DNA of 64,000 nucleotides from Myxococcus eversor (GTDB taxonomy: Bacteria > Myxococcota > Myxococcia > Myxococcales > Myxococcaceae). Made by a program: the position numbers and the translations under genes. The number at the start of each line of letters is the position of its first letter. Positions within the stretch are counted from its first letter, which is position 1. The stretch lies in the NCBI RefSeq assembly GCF_010894455.1, contig NZ_JAAIXY010000003.1:248001-312000 (forward strand), in the 5' to 3' direction. The notes under the pieces are model-generated. The model was not told the origin of the DNA. It searched no databases and worked only from the letters and a program-made list of their open reading frames with translations. Of the stretch, positions 1 to 10,326 are shown piece by piece.

Positions 1-50
1 CACGCCGTCAGCGCACCAGCCACTCCGAGAGACGGAAGAATCGACCGCAT
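1..50 (-). CDS. Secreted protein, N-terminus only (cut by window edge)
   Basis: Reading leftward from an ATG at 50, the frame gives MRSILPSLGVAGALTA and is still open at base 1. The ATG follows a GGAGG ribosome-binding site with 4-5 nt spacing. The residues look like a signal peptide: a single Arg, then an Ala/Leu/Val-rich core. Only 16 residues are visible, so no function can be given. It is transcribed leftward, like the two small genes to its right. Confidence 0.55.
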   Translation of the reverse strand, partial: MRSILPSLGVAGALTA

Positions 51-217
51 GAAGCCTCCAGGTGGGAACACCCGTGGAAAAATGGAGAGCACTACATAGC
101 GCGATGCGCCAACGCTTCCCAGCATCCCCCAGGGTGTGACGCTCGCGTTGCATCCCCGCGAGACGACTCCAGATTCCCGGTACAAAGGGTCCGCGGCGAC
201 CCGTGATGCCTGCCTGC

Positions 218-697
218 TCACGGGTGATACGGATACCGCTCCACGCGTCCATCAGGAGAGACCGCGTACAGCTCGAACCAGTCGGTCTCGAGTTGGACGC
301 CGGGGCCAAATCCCGGGCACAGGTCCACGCGTCGGTTGACGCGAACGAAGTGCCAATCGTCCTTGCGCGCGACGAGCACCTCCAAGGCGCGGGGTGAGAA
401 CGCACACGAGCGCCCGGCCTCCTTGGGAAAGTGCTTCAGCACCTGCGTCAGCACGGAATGCGCGGCGAGGACCGCGGACCCATCCAGGGTGGCCAACGGC
501 TGAAGCTCTTCCTCGGGCCAGGGGATGGCTGACCTGGCTCCGAACCCGGCATCCGTCGTCCCCGCGTCGGCCCGCGCAGGTCCTGGCGCGACGACACGAA
601 CTCCCGCGTCCAGCTCCCCGGCATCCGCGCGAGGAGGGAGCGCGCCACCATCTGCCAGCAGCGAGACGAACAGGATGACGAGCTGCGGATTGGGCAT
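218..697 (-). CDS. Small secreted hypothetical protein
   Basis: A 159-residue protein of unknown function. I start it at the ATG at 697 (MPNPQLVILFVSLLADGG), which has an AGAAGGT site upstream; the frame is open further up to 892 but that part is Arg-rich and unlike a protein. Residues 1-15 form a weak hydrophobic signal segment. An Ala/Asp/Gly-rich stretch with repeated DAG triplets follows to about residue 50, a pattern common in myxobacterial exported proteins just after the signal peptide. The globular part (about 60-159) holds two cysteines and ends in VERYPYHP. I recognise no motif. It probably lies outside the cytoplasm. Confidence 0.6.
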   Translation of the reverse strand: MPNPQLVILFVSLLADGGALPPRADAGELDAGVRVVAPGPARADAGTTDAGFGARSAIPWPEEELQPLATLDGSAVLAAHSVLTQVLKHFPKEAGRSCAFSPRALEVLVARKDDWHFVRVNRRVDLCPGFGPGVQLETDWFELYAVSPDGRVERYPYHP

Positions 698-849
698 GGC
701 GCACCTTCTACGGACGCGGCGACGAAGAACAGTCCGGCAAGGCTCCCCCAGGCAGGAAGGAGCTGGGAGGACGCGGACGACAAGTGGCCTCGAACCGCCA
801 GCGATGGGTCGCATCATCCCACGCGTACACCTCGCCCACCTGATTCCAT

Positions 850-1512
850 TTATCGAGGCGCGGACGGATATCCGGTCACGAGCCAACCCCACGCGGGAAT
901 CAATTGTCCGTTGGAATCACGGGCCAGCTTCCCACTCGAAGTGGTGCCGTAGGCCACCATGGTCCAAGCGCCATCTCCCACTTTGGCGAAAGGCCAGACG
1001 GACAGGTCCTGGCCGCTGATGCCCGTTCCACATGGATGGTTGTGGGCATAACCAAAGACAGGCAGCTCCCCCTGGAAGTCCGCATCCGTCACGCCACCGA
1101 AGGGTGGCACGCACGCATCCATCGAACGCTGCGTGTTCCGGATGGGCCACGACACGCGCCAATCCTCGGGAGTCCGGTAGATGGCGAGGCAATATTCCGA
1201 GGCATCCGCACGAGGCCGCTGGCTGTTCGCATCACAGGCGCCCATCGCGCCCGGCAAGGCCATCAACGCGTGGAGCGCCGGCAGCACGAGGTCATCGGGC
1301 ACACTGGCCACCTCCGACACCACGGCTGGCACCTCGGGCCAGGGCCCCGGAGCAATCGTCAGCGCGTCGTCCTTCTCCAGCTTCGGTAACTCCGAGTGCA
1401 GGTAGTACCGCCGAGAGGCAGCGCACCCGATCCCCACCCCGAGCAGGAGCAGGTAGGCATACCTACCACCCCACTTCACCCAGCTGGTGCTTGGAGAAAG
1501 GAAACGGGCCAT
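850..1512 (-). CDS. JAMM/MPN-like membrane-anchored hypothetical protein
   Basis: A 220-residue protein with a hydrophobic N-terminus (YAYLLLLGVGIGCAASR) that could be a lipoprotein signal (IGC) or an anchor, so it is probably exported. Near the C-terminus is GYAHNHPCGTGISGQD. This resembles the JAMM/MPN zinc-peptidase motif (H-x-H-P...S-x-x-D), but the distance from the second His to the Ser is six residues rather than the usual seven. The two His and the Asp could bind zinc and the Ser could be the catalytic one. JAMM proteins cleave isopeptide or peptide bonds, but with the altered spacing I infer only a similar fold. It is divergent from proS across a 268-bp gap. Confidence 0.6.
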   Translation of the reverse strand: MARFLSPSTSWVKWGGRYAYLLLLGVGIGCAASRRYYLHSELPKLEKDDALTIAPGPWPEVPAVVSEVASVPDDLVLPALHALMALPGAMGACDANSQRPRADASEYCLAIYRTPEDWRVSWPIRNTQRSMDACVPPFGGVTDADFQGELPVFGYAHNHPCGTGISGQDLSVWPFAKVGDGAWTMVAYGTTSSGKLARDSNGQLIPAWGWLVTGYPSAPR

Positions 1513-1712
1513 GAGGCCCCTTCATAGCAGTACCGCCCGCGCGGCCTCGGCCCGCGAGCCGGCGGAACGACGCGCGCCGTGCCTCGCGCGCACCCTGCTC
1601 CCGTACGTCTCCGTGACACACCACCACCTGCTTCGTGTCCCATGCGAGGCCCCCACAGCGTGAACGACCTGTCCGGGGACGAGCCGAGGGACGTCCTGGG
1701 ACGACGGGAGCG

Positions 1713-1741
1713 TTGATTTCCGGGTGGCCCCAGCGTAGGCA
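1713..1741 (+). promoter_or_regulatory. Candidate housekeeping promoter for proS
   Basis: TTGATT at 1713-1718 and TAGGCA at 1736-1741 are separated by 17 bp, about 40 bp before the proS ATG. The -35 box matches consensus at four of six positions and the -10 at three. The position and spacing are right but the boxes are weak. Confidence 0.3.
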
Positions 1742-1780
1742 ACCGTCCTCTTTCAACGACTTTGAAAAGGTGCTCAGCAC

Positions 1781-3214
1781 ATGGCCGATAAGCTCACGCC
1801 CCGAGAGAAGGGCTTTTCCGAGTGGTACGTCGACCTGGTCCAGAAGGCGAAGCTCGCCGACTACTCGGACGTGAAGGGCTGCATGGTCATCCGTCCCAAC
1901 GGCTACGCGCTGTGGGAGAACATGCAGCGCGTCCTGGACAAGATGTTCAAGGACCTGGGCCACAAGAACGCCTACTTCCCGCTGCTCATCCCCGAGAGCT
2001 ACCTCAAGAAGGAAGCCGAGCACGTCGAGGGCTTCAACCCCCAGCTCGCCGTCGTCACCCACGCGGGCGGCGCCAAGCTCGAGGAGCCCTACGTCATCCG
2101 ACCCACGTCGGAGACCATCATCAACCGCAGCTTCGCCAAATGGGTGCAGAGCTACCGGGACCTCCCCCTGCTCATCAACCAGTGGGCGAACGTGATGCGC
2201 TGGGAGATGCGCACCCGCCTGTTCCTGCGCACCACCGAGTTCCTCTGGCAGGAAGGCCACACCTGTCACGAGACGGAAGAGGACGCGGAGAAGGAGACGC
2301 TCCAGATGCTGGAGGTCTACCGCACGTTCTCCGAGGACTACATGGCCATGCCCGTGATGACGGGCCGCAAGTCGGAGTCGGAGCGGTTCGCCGGCGCCCT
2401 GCGCACCTACAGCATCGAAGCCATGATGCAGGACAAGAAGGCGCTCCAGGCCGGCACCAGCCACAACCTGGGCCAGAACTTCGCCAAGGCCTTCGACACC
2501 AAGTTCCAGGGTCGCGACGGCCGCGAGCACTTCGTCTGGCAGACGTCCTGGGGCGTCTCCACGCGCCTCATCGGCGGTCTCATCATGACCCACTCGGATG
2601 ACTCGGGGCTCATCGTCCCGCCGAAGCTCGCCGCCACCCACGTGGTCATCATCCCCATCTTCGGCAAGGCGTCCGACACGGAGAAGGCCCAGGTCCTGGA
2701 GAAGAGCCACGCGCTCGCCGCCGACCTGCGCAAGTCCGGCCTGGGCGTGGTGGTGGACGACGACGACAGCAAGGGCCCCGGCTTCAAGTACTTCGAGCAC
2801 GAGCTGGTGGGCACCTGCGTGCGCATCGAGATTGGCCCCAAGGACCTGGCCAAGGGCACCTGCGTCATGGTGCGCCGCGACTTGAAGGTGAAGGAGTTCA
2901 TCCCGCTGGGCGAGGCCGCCGCCAAGGCCCAGTCCATGCTGGACCAGATGCAGAAGGACCTCTTCCAGAAGGCCAAGACGTTCCGCGACGAGCACACCTT
3001 CGAGGTCAACTCCTACGAGGAGATGAAGGAGAAGGCGGACGCGGGCTTCCTGCTCGCCCACTGGAACCTGGACGCCAAGGTGGAGGCGCGCATCAAGGAG
3101 GAGACGGGCCTCACCACGCGCAACCGCCCCTTCGCGCTCAAGCAGGAGCCGGGCAAGTGCGTCGTCACCGGTGAGGACTCGCCGGGCCGCATCGTGTTCT
3201 CCAAGGCGTACTGA
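1781..3214 (+). CDS. proS: Prolyl-tRNA synthetase, archaeal/eukaryotic type
   Basis: Charges tRNA-Pro with proline using ATP in the cytoplasm. The 477-residue length, the lack of an inserted editing domain and the sequence style ([18 protein letters not shown] near the N-terminus) mark the short archaeal/eukaryotic-type (type 3) ProRS, not the E. coli type of about 570 residues. Class II motif 2 is seen as [20 protein letters not shown], with the TxE proline-binding region upstream ([10 protein letters not shown]). The protein ends in ...VFSKAY; this type of ProRS usually ends in Tyr. The anticodon-binding domain starts near residue 285 ([11 protein letters not shown]). The start ATG follows AAGGTG. 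A strong hairpin follows the stop. Confidence 0.97.
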   Translation: MADKLTPREKGFSEWYVDLVQKAKLADYSDVKGCMVIRPNGYALWENMQRVLDKMFKDLGHKNAYFPLLIPESYLKKEAEHVEGFNPQLAVVTHAGGAKLEEPYVIRPTSETIINRSFAKWVQSYRDLPLLINQWANVMRWEMRTRLFLRTTEFLWQEGHTCHETEEDAEKETLQMLEVYRTFSEDYMAMPVMTGRKSESERFAGALRTYSIEAMMQDKKALQAGTSHNLGQNFAKAFDTKFQGRDGREHFVWQTSWGVSTRLIGGLIMTHSDDSGLIVPPKLAATHVVIIPIFGKASDTEKAQVLEKSHALAADLRKSGLGVVVDDDDSKGPGFKYFEHELVGTCVRIEIGPKDLAKGTCVMVRRDLKVKEFIPLGEAAAKAQSMLDQMQKDLFQKAKTFRDEHTFEVNSYEEMKEKADAGFLLAHWNLDAKVEARIKEETGLTTRNRPFALKQEPGKCVVTGEDSPGRIVFSKAY

Positions 3215-3242
3215 GCCTTTCGCGCGAGCACTGATTCACGAC

Positions 3243-3283
3243 GAGGGCCGTGGAGGGACTCCATCAGTCCCCCCTCGGCCCTC
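3243..3283. terminator. Bidirectional terminator-like hairpin between proS and the metacaspase gene
   Basis: GAGGGCCG at 3243-3250 pairs with CGGCCCTC at 3276-3283. Inside it GGGACT (3255-3260) pairs with AGTCCC (3266-3271) over a 5-nt loop. It lies between two convergent genes. There is no clear T-tract on either strand. Confidence 0.6.
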
Positions 3284-3285
3284 TG

Positions 3286-4146
3286 TCACACCTCGAAGGG
3301 CGTCTCCCGCTCGAACTCGCGGCTGGGGACTCCGACGATGGAGTAGTTGGGCGACTGTATCGGCGGCATGCGCCGGACGATGCGGCGGTGGAACGTGCGG
3401 TGGCTGCCCCGGAACTTCCCGCTGTTGTAGACGCGCAGCAGGTTCGCGGTGAACAGGCCGTTGAAGGCTCCGTCGCTGGAGAGCTGGTTGTCCTGGCACC
3501 CGGAGATGAGCAGCACCGTCGCCTTCGTCCTGGCGATGGGGTCCTCCTTCGGCAGGCCCGCCATGATGTCGTCGTAGAAGGCCTTGTTGTCCCGGTACGT
3601 GCGCAGGGCAATCGCCGTGGGCAGGTCCTTGAAGCGCCGCTCCCCCGGCGACGGGTCATGCAGCGTGTCCGCCAGCATCTCCAGGCTGCCGCTGCTCCTC
3701 AGCGCCGAGTACGCCACCCGGCTCACCGTGCCGCTGTGACAACTGTCGGAGAACATCAACACGCGCACGCCCTGCTTCAGCTTGGACAGCGCGAAGTGGA
3801 TTTCGTCGTCGATGAGCTCTCCGTCGAAGAGCACCCACGTCTCGTCCTGCGCGTCCGACTCGTCGCTGTTGCGGTCCGGGAGCTGCCCGCCGTGTCCGGA
3901 GTACGAGAGCAGGAACAAGTCCCCGGGTTGGAGCACGCGGGATGCCTCGTCCAGCTCCTTCAGGATGCGGCCCCGCGTCGCGTCCCGGGTGAGCACCTTG
4001 CGCACCGTGGAGAACTTCCGCTCCTTCGCGATGGACTCCATGTCCTCCGCGTCCGCCTCGCAGGCGGTGAGCGTTCCATCCCAGCCCGCGTAGTGCGCCG
4101 GGTCCACCGAGTTCAAACCGATGTTCAACGAATATCCCTGAGCCAT
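3286..4146 (-). CDS. Metacaspase-like caspase-family protease
   Basis: A 286-residue caspase-fold (peptidase C14) protein without a signal peptide. The catalytic pair is visible: His85 in SYSGHGGQ and Cys136 in SDSCHSGT, spaced as in type I metacaspases. An acidic stretch (DRNSDESDAQDETW, 91-104) follows the His, where metacaspases often bind calcium. Family members usually cleave after Arg or Lys. There is no extra domain, so it is a bare protease domain with a tail of about 60 residues. The ATG at 4146 is chosen because GGAGGAG lies 9 nt before it; the frame is open further to 4200. It follows the cyclase gene on the same strand after 90 nt, so co-transcription is possible. Confidence 0.85.
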   Translation of the reverse strand: MAQGYSLNIGLNSVDPAHYAGWDGTLTACEADAEDMESIAKERKFSTVRKVLTRDATRGRILKELDEASRVLQPGDLFLLSYSGHGGQLPDRNSDESDAQDETWVLFDGELIDDEIHFALSKLKQGVRVLMFSDSCHSGTVSRVAYSALRSSGSLEMLADTLHDPSPGERRFKDLPTAIALRTYRDNKAFYDDIMAGLPKEDPIARTKATVLLISGCQDNQLSSDGAFNGLFTANLLRVYNSGKFRGSHRTFHRRIVRRMPPIQSPNYSIVGVPSREFERETPFEV

Positions 4147-4236
4147 GAGTGACACTCCTCCTGTCACCGGAGGGAGCGCGGGACATCCAGGTGTGAGCAC
4201 GGGGGCATCGAGCCTCCCCGCTCGGCCCGCGTCCGC

Positions 4237-5493
<1,257 letters not shown>

Positions 5494-5580
5494 CTAGCCC
5501 ACCCCACCACCACCCTCCAGGGACGCACCGGCATGCGAGCCTCCAGGCCCGCCTGCGGTATCTTCCGCCCCAGGTCATTC

Positions 5581-6105
5581 ATGGCGAGCATCGGTCACGT
5601 GGCGGTGGGCATGGCCCTGGGGCGGTACGAGGCGAACGGCGGGTCGACCCGTCGACTGCTCGCCTCCATGGCTCTCTTTTCAATGCTGGCCCTGCTCCCG
5701 GACGCGGACGTGGTGGCCTTCGTGTTCCGCATTCCCTATGCGGCGCCGTGGGGACACCGGGGCGCGTCACACTCGTTCGTGTTCGCGGCGGCGGTGGCAC
5801 TCATGGTGGCCGCGGTGGCGAAGTGGGCGAAAGCGCCTGTGGGACGCTGGGGTGGGCTCGCGTTCCTCGCGGTGGCGAGCCACGGGCTGTTGGACTCGCT
5901 GACGGATGGTGGCCTGGGCGCGGCGCTGCTGTGGCCCTTCTCGAACGCGCGGCTGTTCGCCCCCGTGCGTCCCCTGCCGGTGTCACCCATCGGCGCGGGC
6001 ATGCTGTCGTCGCGCGGCCTGTACGTCGTCGGCGCGGAGCTGCTCGCCTTCATCCCCTTCTGGGCCTACGCGCTCTGGCCGCGCCGGTCCGCGAGAAAGT
6101 CCTGA
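5581..6105 (+). CDS. YdjM-family (DUF457) inner-membrane protein, predicted metal-dependent hydrolase
   Basis: A 174-residue membrane protein of the YdjM/DUF457 family, whose members are annotated as membrane-bound metal-dependent hydrolases with no proven substrate. Typical features are the start MASIGHVAVGMALGRY, the pair LLPDADVVAF and GHRGASHSFVFA, and a later SHGLLDSLTDGG. These His and Asp residues are the conserved polar ones of the family. Four or five hydrophobic segments are present. Family proteins begin at this Met, so I use 5581 although the frame runs upstream to 5464. The thpR gene follows after 3 nt, so the two are probably co-transcribed. Confidence 0.85.
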   Translation: MASIGHVAVGMALGRYEANGGSTRRLLASMALFSMLALLPDADVVAFVFRIPYAAPWGHRGASHSFVFAAAVALMVAAVAKWAKAPVGRWGGLAFLAVASHGLLDSLTDGGLGAALLWPFSNARLFAPVRPLPVSPIGAGMLSSRGLYVVGAELLAFIPFWAYALWPRRSARKS

Positions 6106-6108
6106 GTC

Positions 6109-6663
6109 ATGCGCCTGTTCACCGCCGTCACGCTGGGGGCCACCATCGAGGCCCGGGTCGCCTCCGAGATGAAGCGGCTGCGACAGCTCGCCAACCACGC
6201 CCGCTTCGTGCGAGTCGAAGGCGTGCACCTCACGCTCGTGTTCCTGGGCGAAGTGGAGTCCTCGCGACTGCCCGCCATCCGTGAGGCGCTCGCGTCGGTG
6301 GGTCCCCGGCATGCACCGTTCACACTGTCGGTGGGCGAAGGCGGCACCTTCGGGACACCCACGCATCCGCGCGTGCTCTGGGCGGACGTGCACGGAGAGA
6401 CCGACGCGCTCAAGGCGCTCCAGGCGGACACTGCGGAGCAGTTGCTGCCGCTCGGCTTCGAGTCGGAGTACCGCGACTACGCGCCCCACCTGACGCTGGC
6501 CCGGAGCTCCGCGTCCTCTGGAGACCCGGCGCTGCTCCAGTGCGTGAAGGCGCTGTCCGGTACGGACCTCGGTGAGGGACGCGTGGACCGGCTCGTCCTC
6601 TTCGAGAGCCGTGGCCCGGAGTACCACCGCGTGGCCGAAGTGCCGCTGACGCGTTCCGCATAA
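6109..6663 (+). CDS. thpR: RNA 2',3'-cyclic phosphodiesterase (LigT/ThpR family)
   Basis: A 184-residue 2H phosphoesterase with both HxTx motifs: HLTLVFLGE at about residue 44 and HLTLAR at about 128. The two His catalyse opening of 2',3'-cyclic phosphates on RNA to 2'-phosphates. In vitro, family members also ligate tRNA halves with 2',5' linkage. The length is normal for the family. The start MRLFTAV is the classic N-terminal strand of ThpR. It follows the YdjM-like gene by 3 nt. Confidence 0.93.
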   Translation: MRLFTAVTLGATIEARVASEMKRLRQLANHARFVRVEGVHLTLVFLGEVESSRLPAIREALASVGPRHAPFTLSVGEGGTFGTPTHPRVLWADVHGETDALKALQADTAEQLLPLGFESEYRDYAPHLTLARSSASSGDPALLQCVKALSGTDLGEGRVDRLVLFESRGPEYHRVAEVPLTRSA

Positions 6664-6726
6664 CACTGGCATCGGGACTGCACTCAGCGTGCGCTGGCGC
6701 GACAAGCGCTGGAAAGGACAGGGTCC

Positions 6727-7356
6727 ATGCGGTGGCTCGTGCTGTGGGGGGTGTGGCTGTGGGGACTCGGCGCGGTCGCCGCGCCTCGGGAGGGACTGGA
6801 GGCCAATCTCATGACGGGGGACGTCGTCCTGCACACGTCGCGCTCGCGGCAGTCGAAGGCCATCCAGGCGGCCACGCACAGCCCGCTGTCCCACGTCGGG
6901 CTGGTGGAGGTGACGAAGCAAGGCATCTTCGTGGTGGAGGCCGTGCAGCCGGTGCAGCGCGTCCCGTTCGCGAAGTGGAAGGCGCGCGGCGTGAAGGGCC
7001 ACATCCTCGTGCTGCGCCCCAAGGGACTGACTGTCGAGCAACGCCAGCGCGCGCTCGATGCCGCGAAGGCCCACCTGGGCAAGCCGTATGACTGGCTCTT
7101 CGGCTGGGGCGACGAGGCGATGTACTGCTCGGAGCTGGTGCGCAAGGCGTACGCGCGGGGCGCCGGCGTGGAATACGGCACCCTGGAGACGCTGGGCTCG
7201 CTCGACGTCGCGGGTCTGGAGCAGCAGATGCGACAGCGCTACGGCACCCAGGTTCCGCTGGAGCAGGAACTGATAACGCCCGCCAGCCTCGCGCGTGATT
7301 CTCGGTTGATGGTGCTTCACTCGGATTTCCCGAGCGAGCGCGCCCCGGGGCCTTGA
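6727..7356 (+). CDS. YiiX/YebB-like (NlpC/P60 superfamily) secreted cysteine hydrolase
   Basis: A 209-residue protein with a cleavable signal peptide (residues 1-19, ending GAVAA) and a permuted NlpC/P60-type (YiiX/YebB-like) domain. The conserved pieces are LMTGDVVLHTSRSRQSKAI, the His of SPLSHVGLV and, further on, the Cys of AMYCSELVRKAY. The permuted His-before-Cys order places it in the YiiX group, whose members act on peptidoglycan peptides or on lipid-amide bonds; the substrate here is unknown. It is probably periplasmic. The ATG follows GGAAAGGA. An AT-rich inverted repeat overlaps the stop codon. Confidence 0.88.
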   Translation: MRWLVLWGVWLWGLGAVAAPREGLEANLMTGDVVLHTSRSRQSKAIQAATHSPLSHVGLVEVTKQGIFVVEAVQPVQRVPFAKWKARGVKGHILVLRPKGLTVEQRQRALDAAKAHLGKPYDWLFGWGDEAMYCSELVRKAYARGAGVEYGTLETLGSLDVAGLEQQMRQRYGTQVPLEQELITPASLARDSRLMVLHSDFPSERAPGP

Positions 7357-7376
7357 ATATCCACGGGTGTATTCAA
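7353..7376. repeat. AT-rich inverted repeat at the end of the YiiX-like gene
   Basis: TTGAATA (7353-7359) and TATTCAA (7370-7376) are perfect arms around a 10-nt loop. The repeat overlaps the stop codon at 7354-7356 and lies 54 bp before the next start. It could be a weak terminator or an operator for the MopE-repeat gene. Its low GC stands out locally. Confidence 0.4.
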
Positions 7377-7429
7377 CCCCGACGCGGAGAAGGTGAGCCG
7401 GGCCCGGAAGCACGGGTACAATTCGGGGC

Positions 7430-9487
7430 ATGCGACGACTCCTGCTCGCCATCCCCCTCATCCTCCTCGCCGGTTGCAAGAAGGAGGTCACCCAGGGCGC
7501 CGTGAAAATCACGGTGACCTACGACCGCTTCCTGCCGGGATGCCTCCGAGTGGAGGCGCTCGACGTGGCCAGCGACAAGCGGCGCGTCAAGGACGTCGTG
7601 GACGCGGAGGTGAAAGGGACTCGCGCCGACGGTGGCAGCATGACGGTGGCGCTGGTGCCGCCCCTGGACTGGGGAGCGTCCGTGGAGGTGCGGGCCACCG
7701 CCTTCGAGAAGTCCTGCGATGGGAAGGCGGTGGTCTTCGACAGCGAACTCGTCACGGTAGCGGTCGACACCGTGCCGTCCGTCACGCTGTCCCTTCAGGC
7801 CGAGGACAAGGACCAGGATGGCTACGTCTCGGTCAGCAGCGGCGGCACCGACTGTCGGGATGATGTGCCTGGCATCAATCCCGGAGTGACGGAGCTGTGC
7901 AATGACATGGACGACAACTGCGATGGCGTCAGCGACACGGACTACTTCCAGTTGGGTCAGGCCTGCACGGCGTCGGTGGACTGCGTGGGTGTGTTCCGCT
8001 GCAACCTGACGGACCGCGTCCAGTACTGCGACACCCCGCCCAGCAGGAACGTGTATCGGGACGAAGACGCGGACGGCCACGGGAAGAAGGACTCCGTGCC
8101 CCTGGTCGTCTGCGGCAACACGCCCACCGGCTACGTCAACGGCACTCCAGATGACTGCAACGACACGAACCCCAACATCCGTCCGGGGCTCACCGACCTC
8201 TGCGACACCGTGGACAACAACTGCGACGGGGAACTGAACGAGGGCTTCCCCACGCTCAACATGTCGTGCTCGGATTCGTTCCAGTGCCCTGGGACGAACC
8301 AGTGCAACGGCATCCAGACGGCGGTGGAGTGCGTGACGTCCTCGGTGGCCACGTTCTGGTCCCTGGACGAGGACGGTGACGGCTTCGGGAGCACCACTGG
8401 CGCCGTGCAGTCCTGCGTGAAGCCCGAGGGCCCCTACGTCGCGAACAACACGGACTGCAACGACGGCAACCCGCGGACCTATCCCGGCGCGCCCGAGCTG
8501 TGCGACGACCTGGACAACGACTGCGATGGCCAGAAGGAGGCCCAGAGCGTCTGCCCGGGTGGAGTCGCTCCCGCCTGGACCAGCAGGGACGTGAGCAACG
8601 GGGGCGCGAGGGACTGGTACTCGGCCTCGTCCTGGACCCGTGGCGGCGTCTGGGTCGGGGGTGAAGACAACCGTCGCGCGCGGATGGCCCCAGGAGCAAC
8701 CGCCTTCACCGTCGTGACCGCGGGCTGTGGCGCCAACGACACGGAATGGCGCAGTGTCTGGGCCGACCCCACCAACGGTCGCGGATGGTTTGGCGCGGAG
8801 GGCGGCAAGAAGGCCTACCAGGAGCTGAATGCCTCGGGCTGCACCCAGACCCATGATGACAACAACCGGGTCCATGGGCTGGTGGGACTGAGGACCGACA
8901 ACGTCCTCACTCTCTACGGAGCCGCCAGCAGCTCCGCGGCCAACGAGGGCTCGGCCTTCCGTTGGAATGGCGAGGGCACGGTGGAATACAACGCGCCCAC
9001 CAACACCATCGGCTTCGTTTATGACGTCCACGGCACCAGCCCGAACCGCCTGCTGTTGGTCGGCGGTCCCTCGAACGGGGCACGCGTCTACCGCTTCAAC
9101 CCCAGCAACAACGAGTGGGCCTCCGAGAACGCGGAGACCAACAACTCGAGTGCGCGCGCCCTCCAAGGCGTCTGGGTGGTGAACGACCAGGTCGCCTTCG
9201 CGGTGGGTGATTCAGGGACCGTCCTGAGGAAGCTCGGCGACAACGCCTGGGTCAAACAGGATTTCCCCAACACCCACAAACTGACCTCGGTCATCGCCTT
9301 CGGCGCCGGGTCCGCCTACGCCACCTGCGCCGCCGGCCACATCTACCGAGCCACCGGCACGACGTGGACGCAGATCCACTCGACCAACCCCATCACGCAG
9401 CTCAACGACATCACGGGCACGGGCCCCGACGACCTCTGGGTCGTGGGCAACAACGGGCGCATCTACCGCTGGCCCGCCTGGCCGTAG
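7430..9487 (+). CDS. Lipoprotein with MopE-like metal-binding repeats and a propeller-like C-terminus
   Basis: A 685-residue outer-surface lipoprotein. The lipobox is LLAGC with the acylated Cys at residue 16. Residues about 120-380 hold three repeats of the MopE-type pattern: an acidic D-x-D-x-D-G strand, then DC-ND-x-NP...P-G...ELCD, then DNDCDG. One example is TDCNDGNPRTYPGAPELCDD. Such repeats are thought to bind calcium or copper. The C-terminal 300 residues read as a beta-propeller, with phrases such as VAFAVGDSGTVLRKLGD and DDLWVVGNNGRIYRW near the end. This architecture is very common in myxobacteria; the ligand is unknown. It converges with tam with a gap of only 12 nt. Confidence 0.85.
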   Translation: MRRLLLAIPLILLAGCKKEVTQGAVKITVTYDRFLPGCLRVEALDVASDKRRVKDVVDAEVKGTRADGGSMTVALVPPLDWGASVEVRATAFEKSCDGKAVVFDSELVTVAVDTVPSVTLSLQAEDKDQDGYVSVSSGGTDCRDDVPGINPGVTELCNDMDDNCDGVSDTDYFQLGQACTASVDCVGVFRCNLTDRVQYCDTPPSRNVYRDEDADGHGKKDSVPLVVCGNTPTGYVNGTPDDCNDTNPNIRPGLTDLCDTVDNNCDGELNEGFPTLNMSCSDSFQCPGTNQCNGIQTAVECVTSSVATFWSLDEDGDGFGSTTGAVQSCVKPEGPYVANNTDCNDGNPRTYPGAPELCDDLDNDCDGQKEAQSVCPGGVAPAWTSRDVSNGGARDWYSASSWTRGGVWVGGEDNRRARMAPGATAFTVVTAGCGANDTEWRSVWADPTNGRGWFGAEGGKKAYQELNASGCTQTHDDNNRVHGLVGLRTDNVLTLYGAASSSAANEGSAFRWNGEGTVEYNAPTNTIGFVYDVHGTSPNRLLLVGGPSNGARVYRFNPSNNEWASENAETNNSSARALQGVWVVNDQVAFAVGDSGTVLRKLGDNAWVKQDFPNTHKLTSVIAFGAGSAYATCAAGHIYRATGTTWTQIHSTNPITQLNDITGTGPDDLWVVGNNGRIYRWPAWP

Positions 9488-9499
9488 TCACCCAGGGCC

Positions 9500-10267
9500 T
9501 CACCCGCCGCGCCGTGCCACCACGAACCGGCGGGTGAACAGGAACGGAGTCCCCCGCGCATGAGCGGGGTACGCACCGCGCAAGCGCGGCCCCAGCTCGT
9601 CCAGGAACGCCTTTCCCTCCTCCGTGCCGAGCGCCGCCAGCACCGGCCGCAGCGTCGTCCCCAACAGCCACTGCAACACCGCGTCCTCGCCCGGCAGCAG
9701 GTGCAGGTACGTGGTCTCCCACGCATCCACCGTCATCCCCTGCCCCGCCAGCAGCGACTCGTACGTCTCCAGCGTCTCCACGGGCCGCTTCCTCACGGGC
9801 GCAAGCGTCCGGGCGAAGCGCGGCAGCGCCTTCACCTCGTCCACGAGCCGGTGCGAGGGCGCATCGAAGTTGGCCGGCACCTGGAAGGCCAGCACGGCGG
9901 CCGGCGCCAGCTTCTCCACCAGTCGCCCCATCAGCGCCACATGGTCCGGCACCCAGTGCAGCGCCGCGTTCGACACCAGCACGTCCAGCGGCACGGGAGG
10001 CGTCCACCCCGCGAGGTCTCCCACCTCGAAGCGCACGGTGCCCGGCGCGGGACGGCGGCGCGCCTCCTCCACCATCTCCACCGAGGAGTCCACGCCGTAC
10101 ACCGTCGCGCCGGGCCACCGCTCGGCCAGCACGCGCGTCAAATCCCCCGTCCCGCACCCCAGGTCGGCGACGTGCGTCGGCGCGTCGGCGTCCACCCGCG
10201 ACAACAGCTCGAAGAAGGGCCGCTTCCGCTCATCCCGGAAGCGCGTGTACTGCGACGGATCCCACAT
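9500..10267 (-). CDS. tam: Trans-aconitate 2-methyltransferase
   Basis: A 255-residue SAM-dependent methyltransferase that methyl-esterifies trans-aconitate, a toxic by-product of citrate-cycle aconitate. The N-terminus MWDPSQYTRFRDERKRPFFE is diagnostic of Tam. Motif I is VADLGCGTGDLTRVLA, with the acidic motif II at VYGVDSS, and SNAALHWVPDH matches the family's conserved post-II segment. The length equals that of E. coli Tam (about 252). It is probably a single-gene unit in the cytoplasm. Confidence 0.92.
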   Translation of the reverse strand: MWDPSQYTRFRDERKRPFFELLSRVDADAPTHVADLGCGTGDLTRVLAERWPGATVYGVDSSVEMVEEARRRPAPGTVRFEVGDLAGWTPPVPLDVLVSNAALHWVPDHVALMGRLVEKLAPAAVLAFQVPANFDAPSHRLVDEVKALPRFARTLAPVRKRPVETLETYESLLAGQGMTVDAWETTYLHLLPGEDAVLQWLLGTTLRPVLAALGTEEGKAFLDELGPRLRGAYPAHARGTPFLFTRRFVVARRGG

Positions 10268-10326
10268 GCCAGCCTCCCGGCGGCGTGCTCGCGCCGCGCA
10301 CCGGAAGGTCTAACCCACCCACCCGA

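Noticed and set aside
1463-3061. Minus-strand 532-codon frame opposite proS
   Set aside because: Antisense to proS and of shadow composition.
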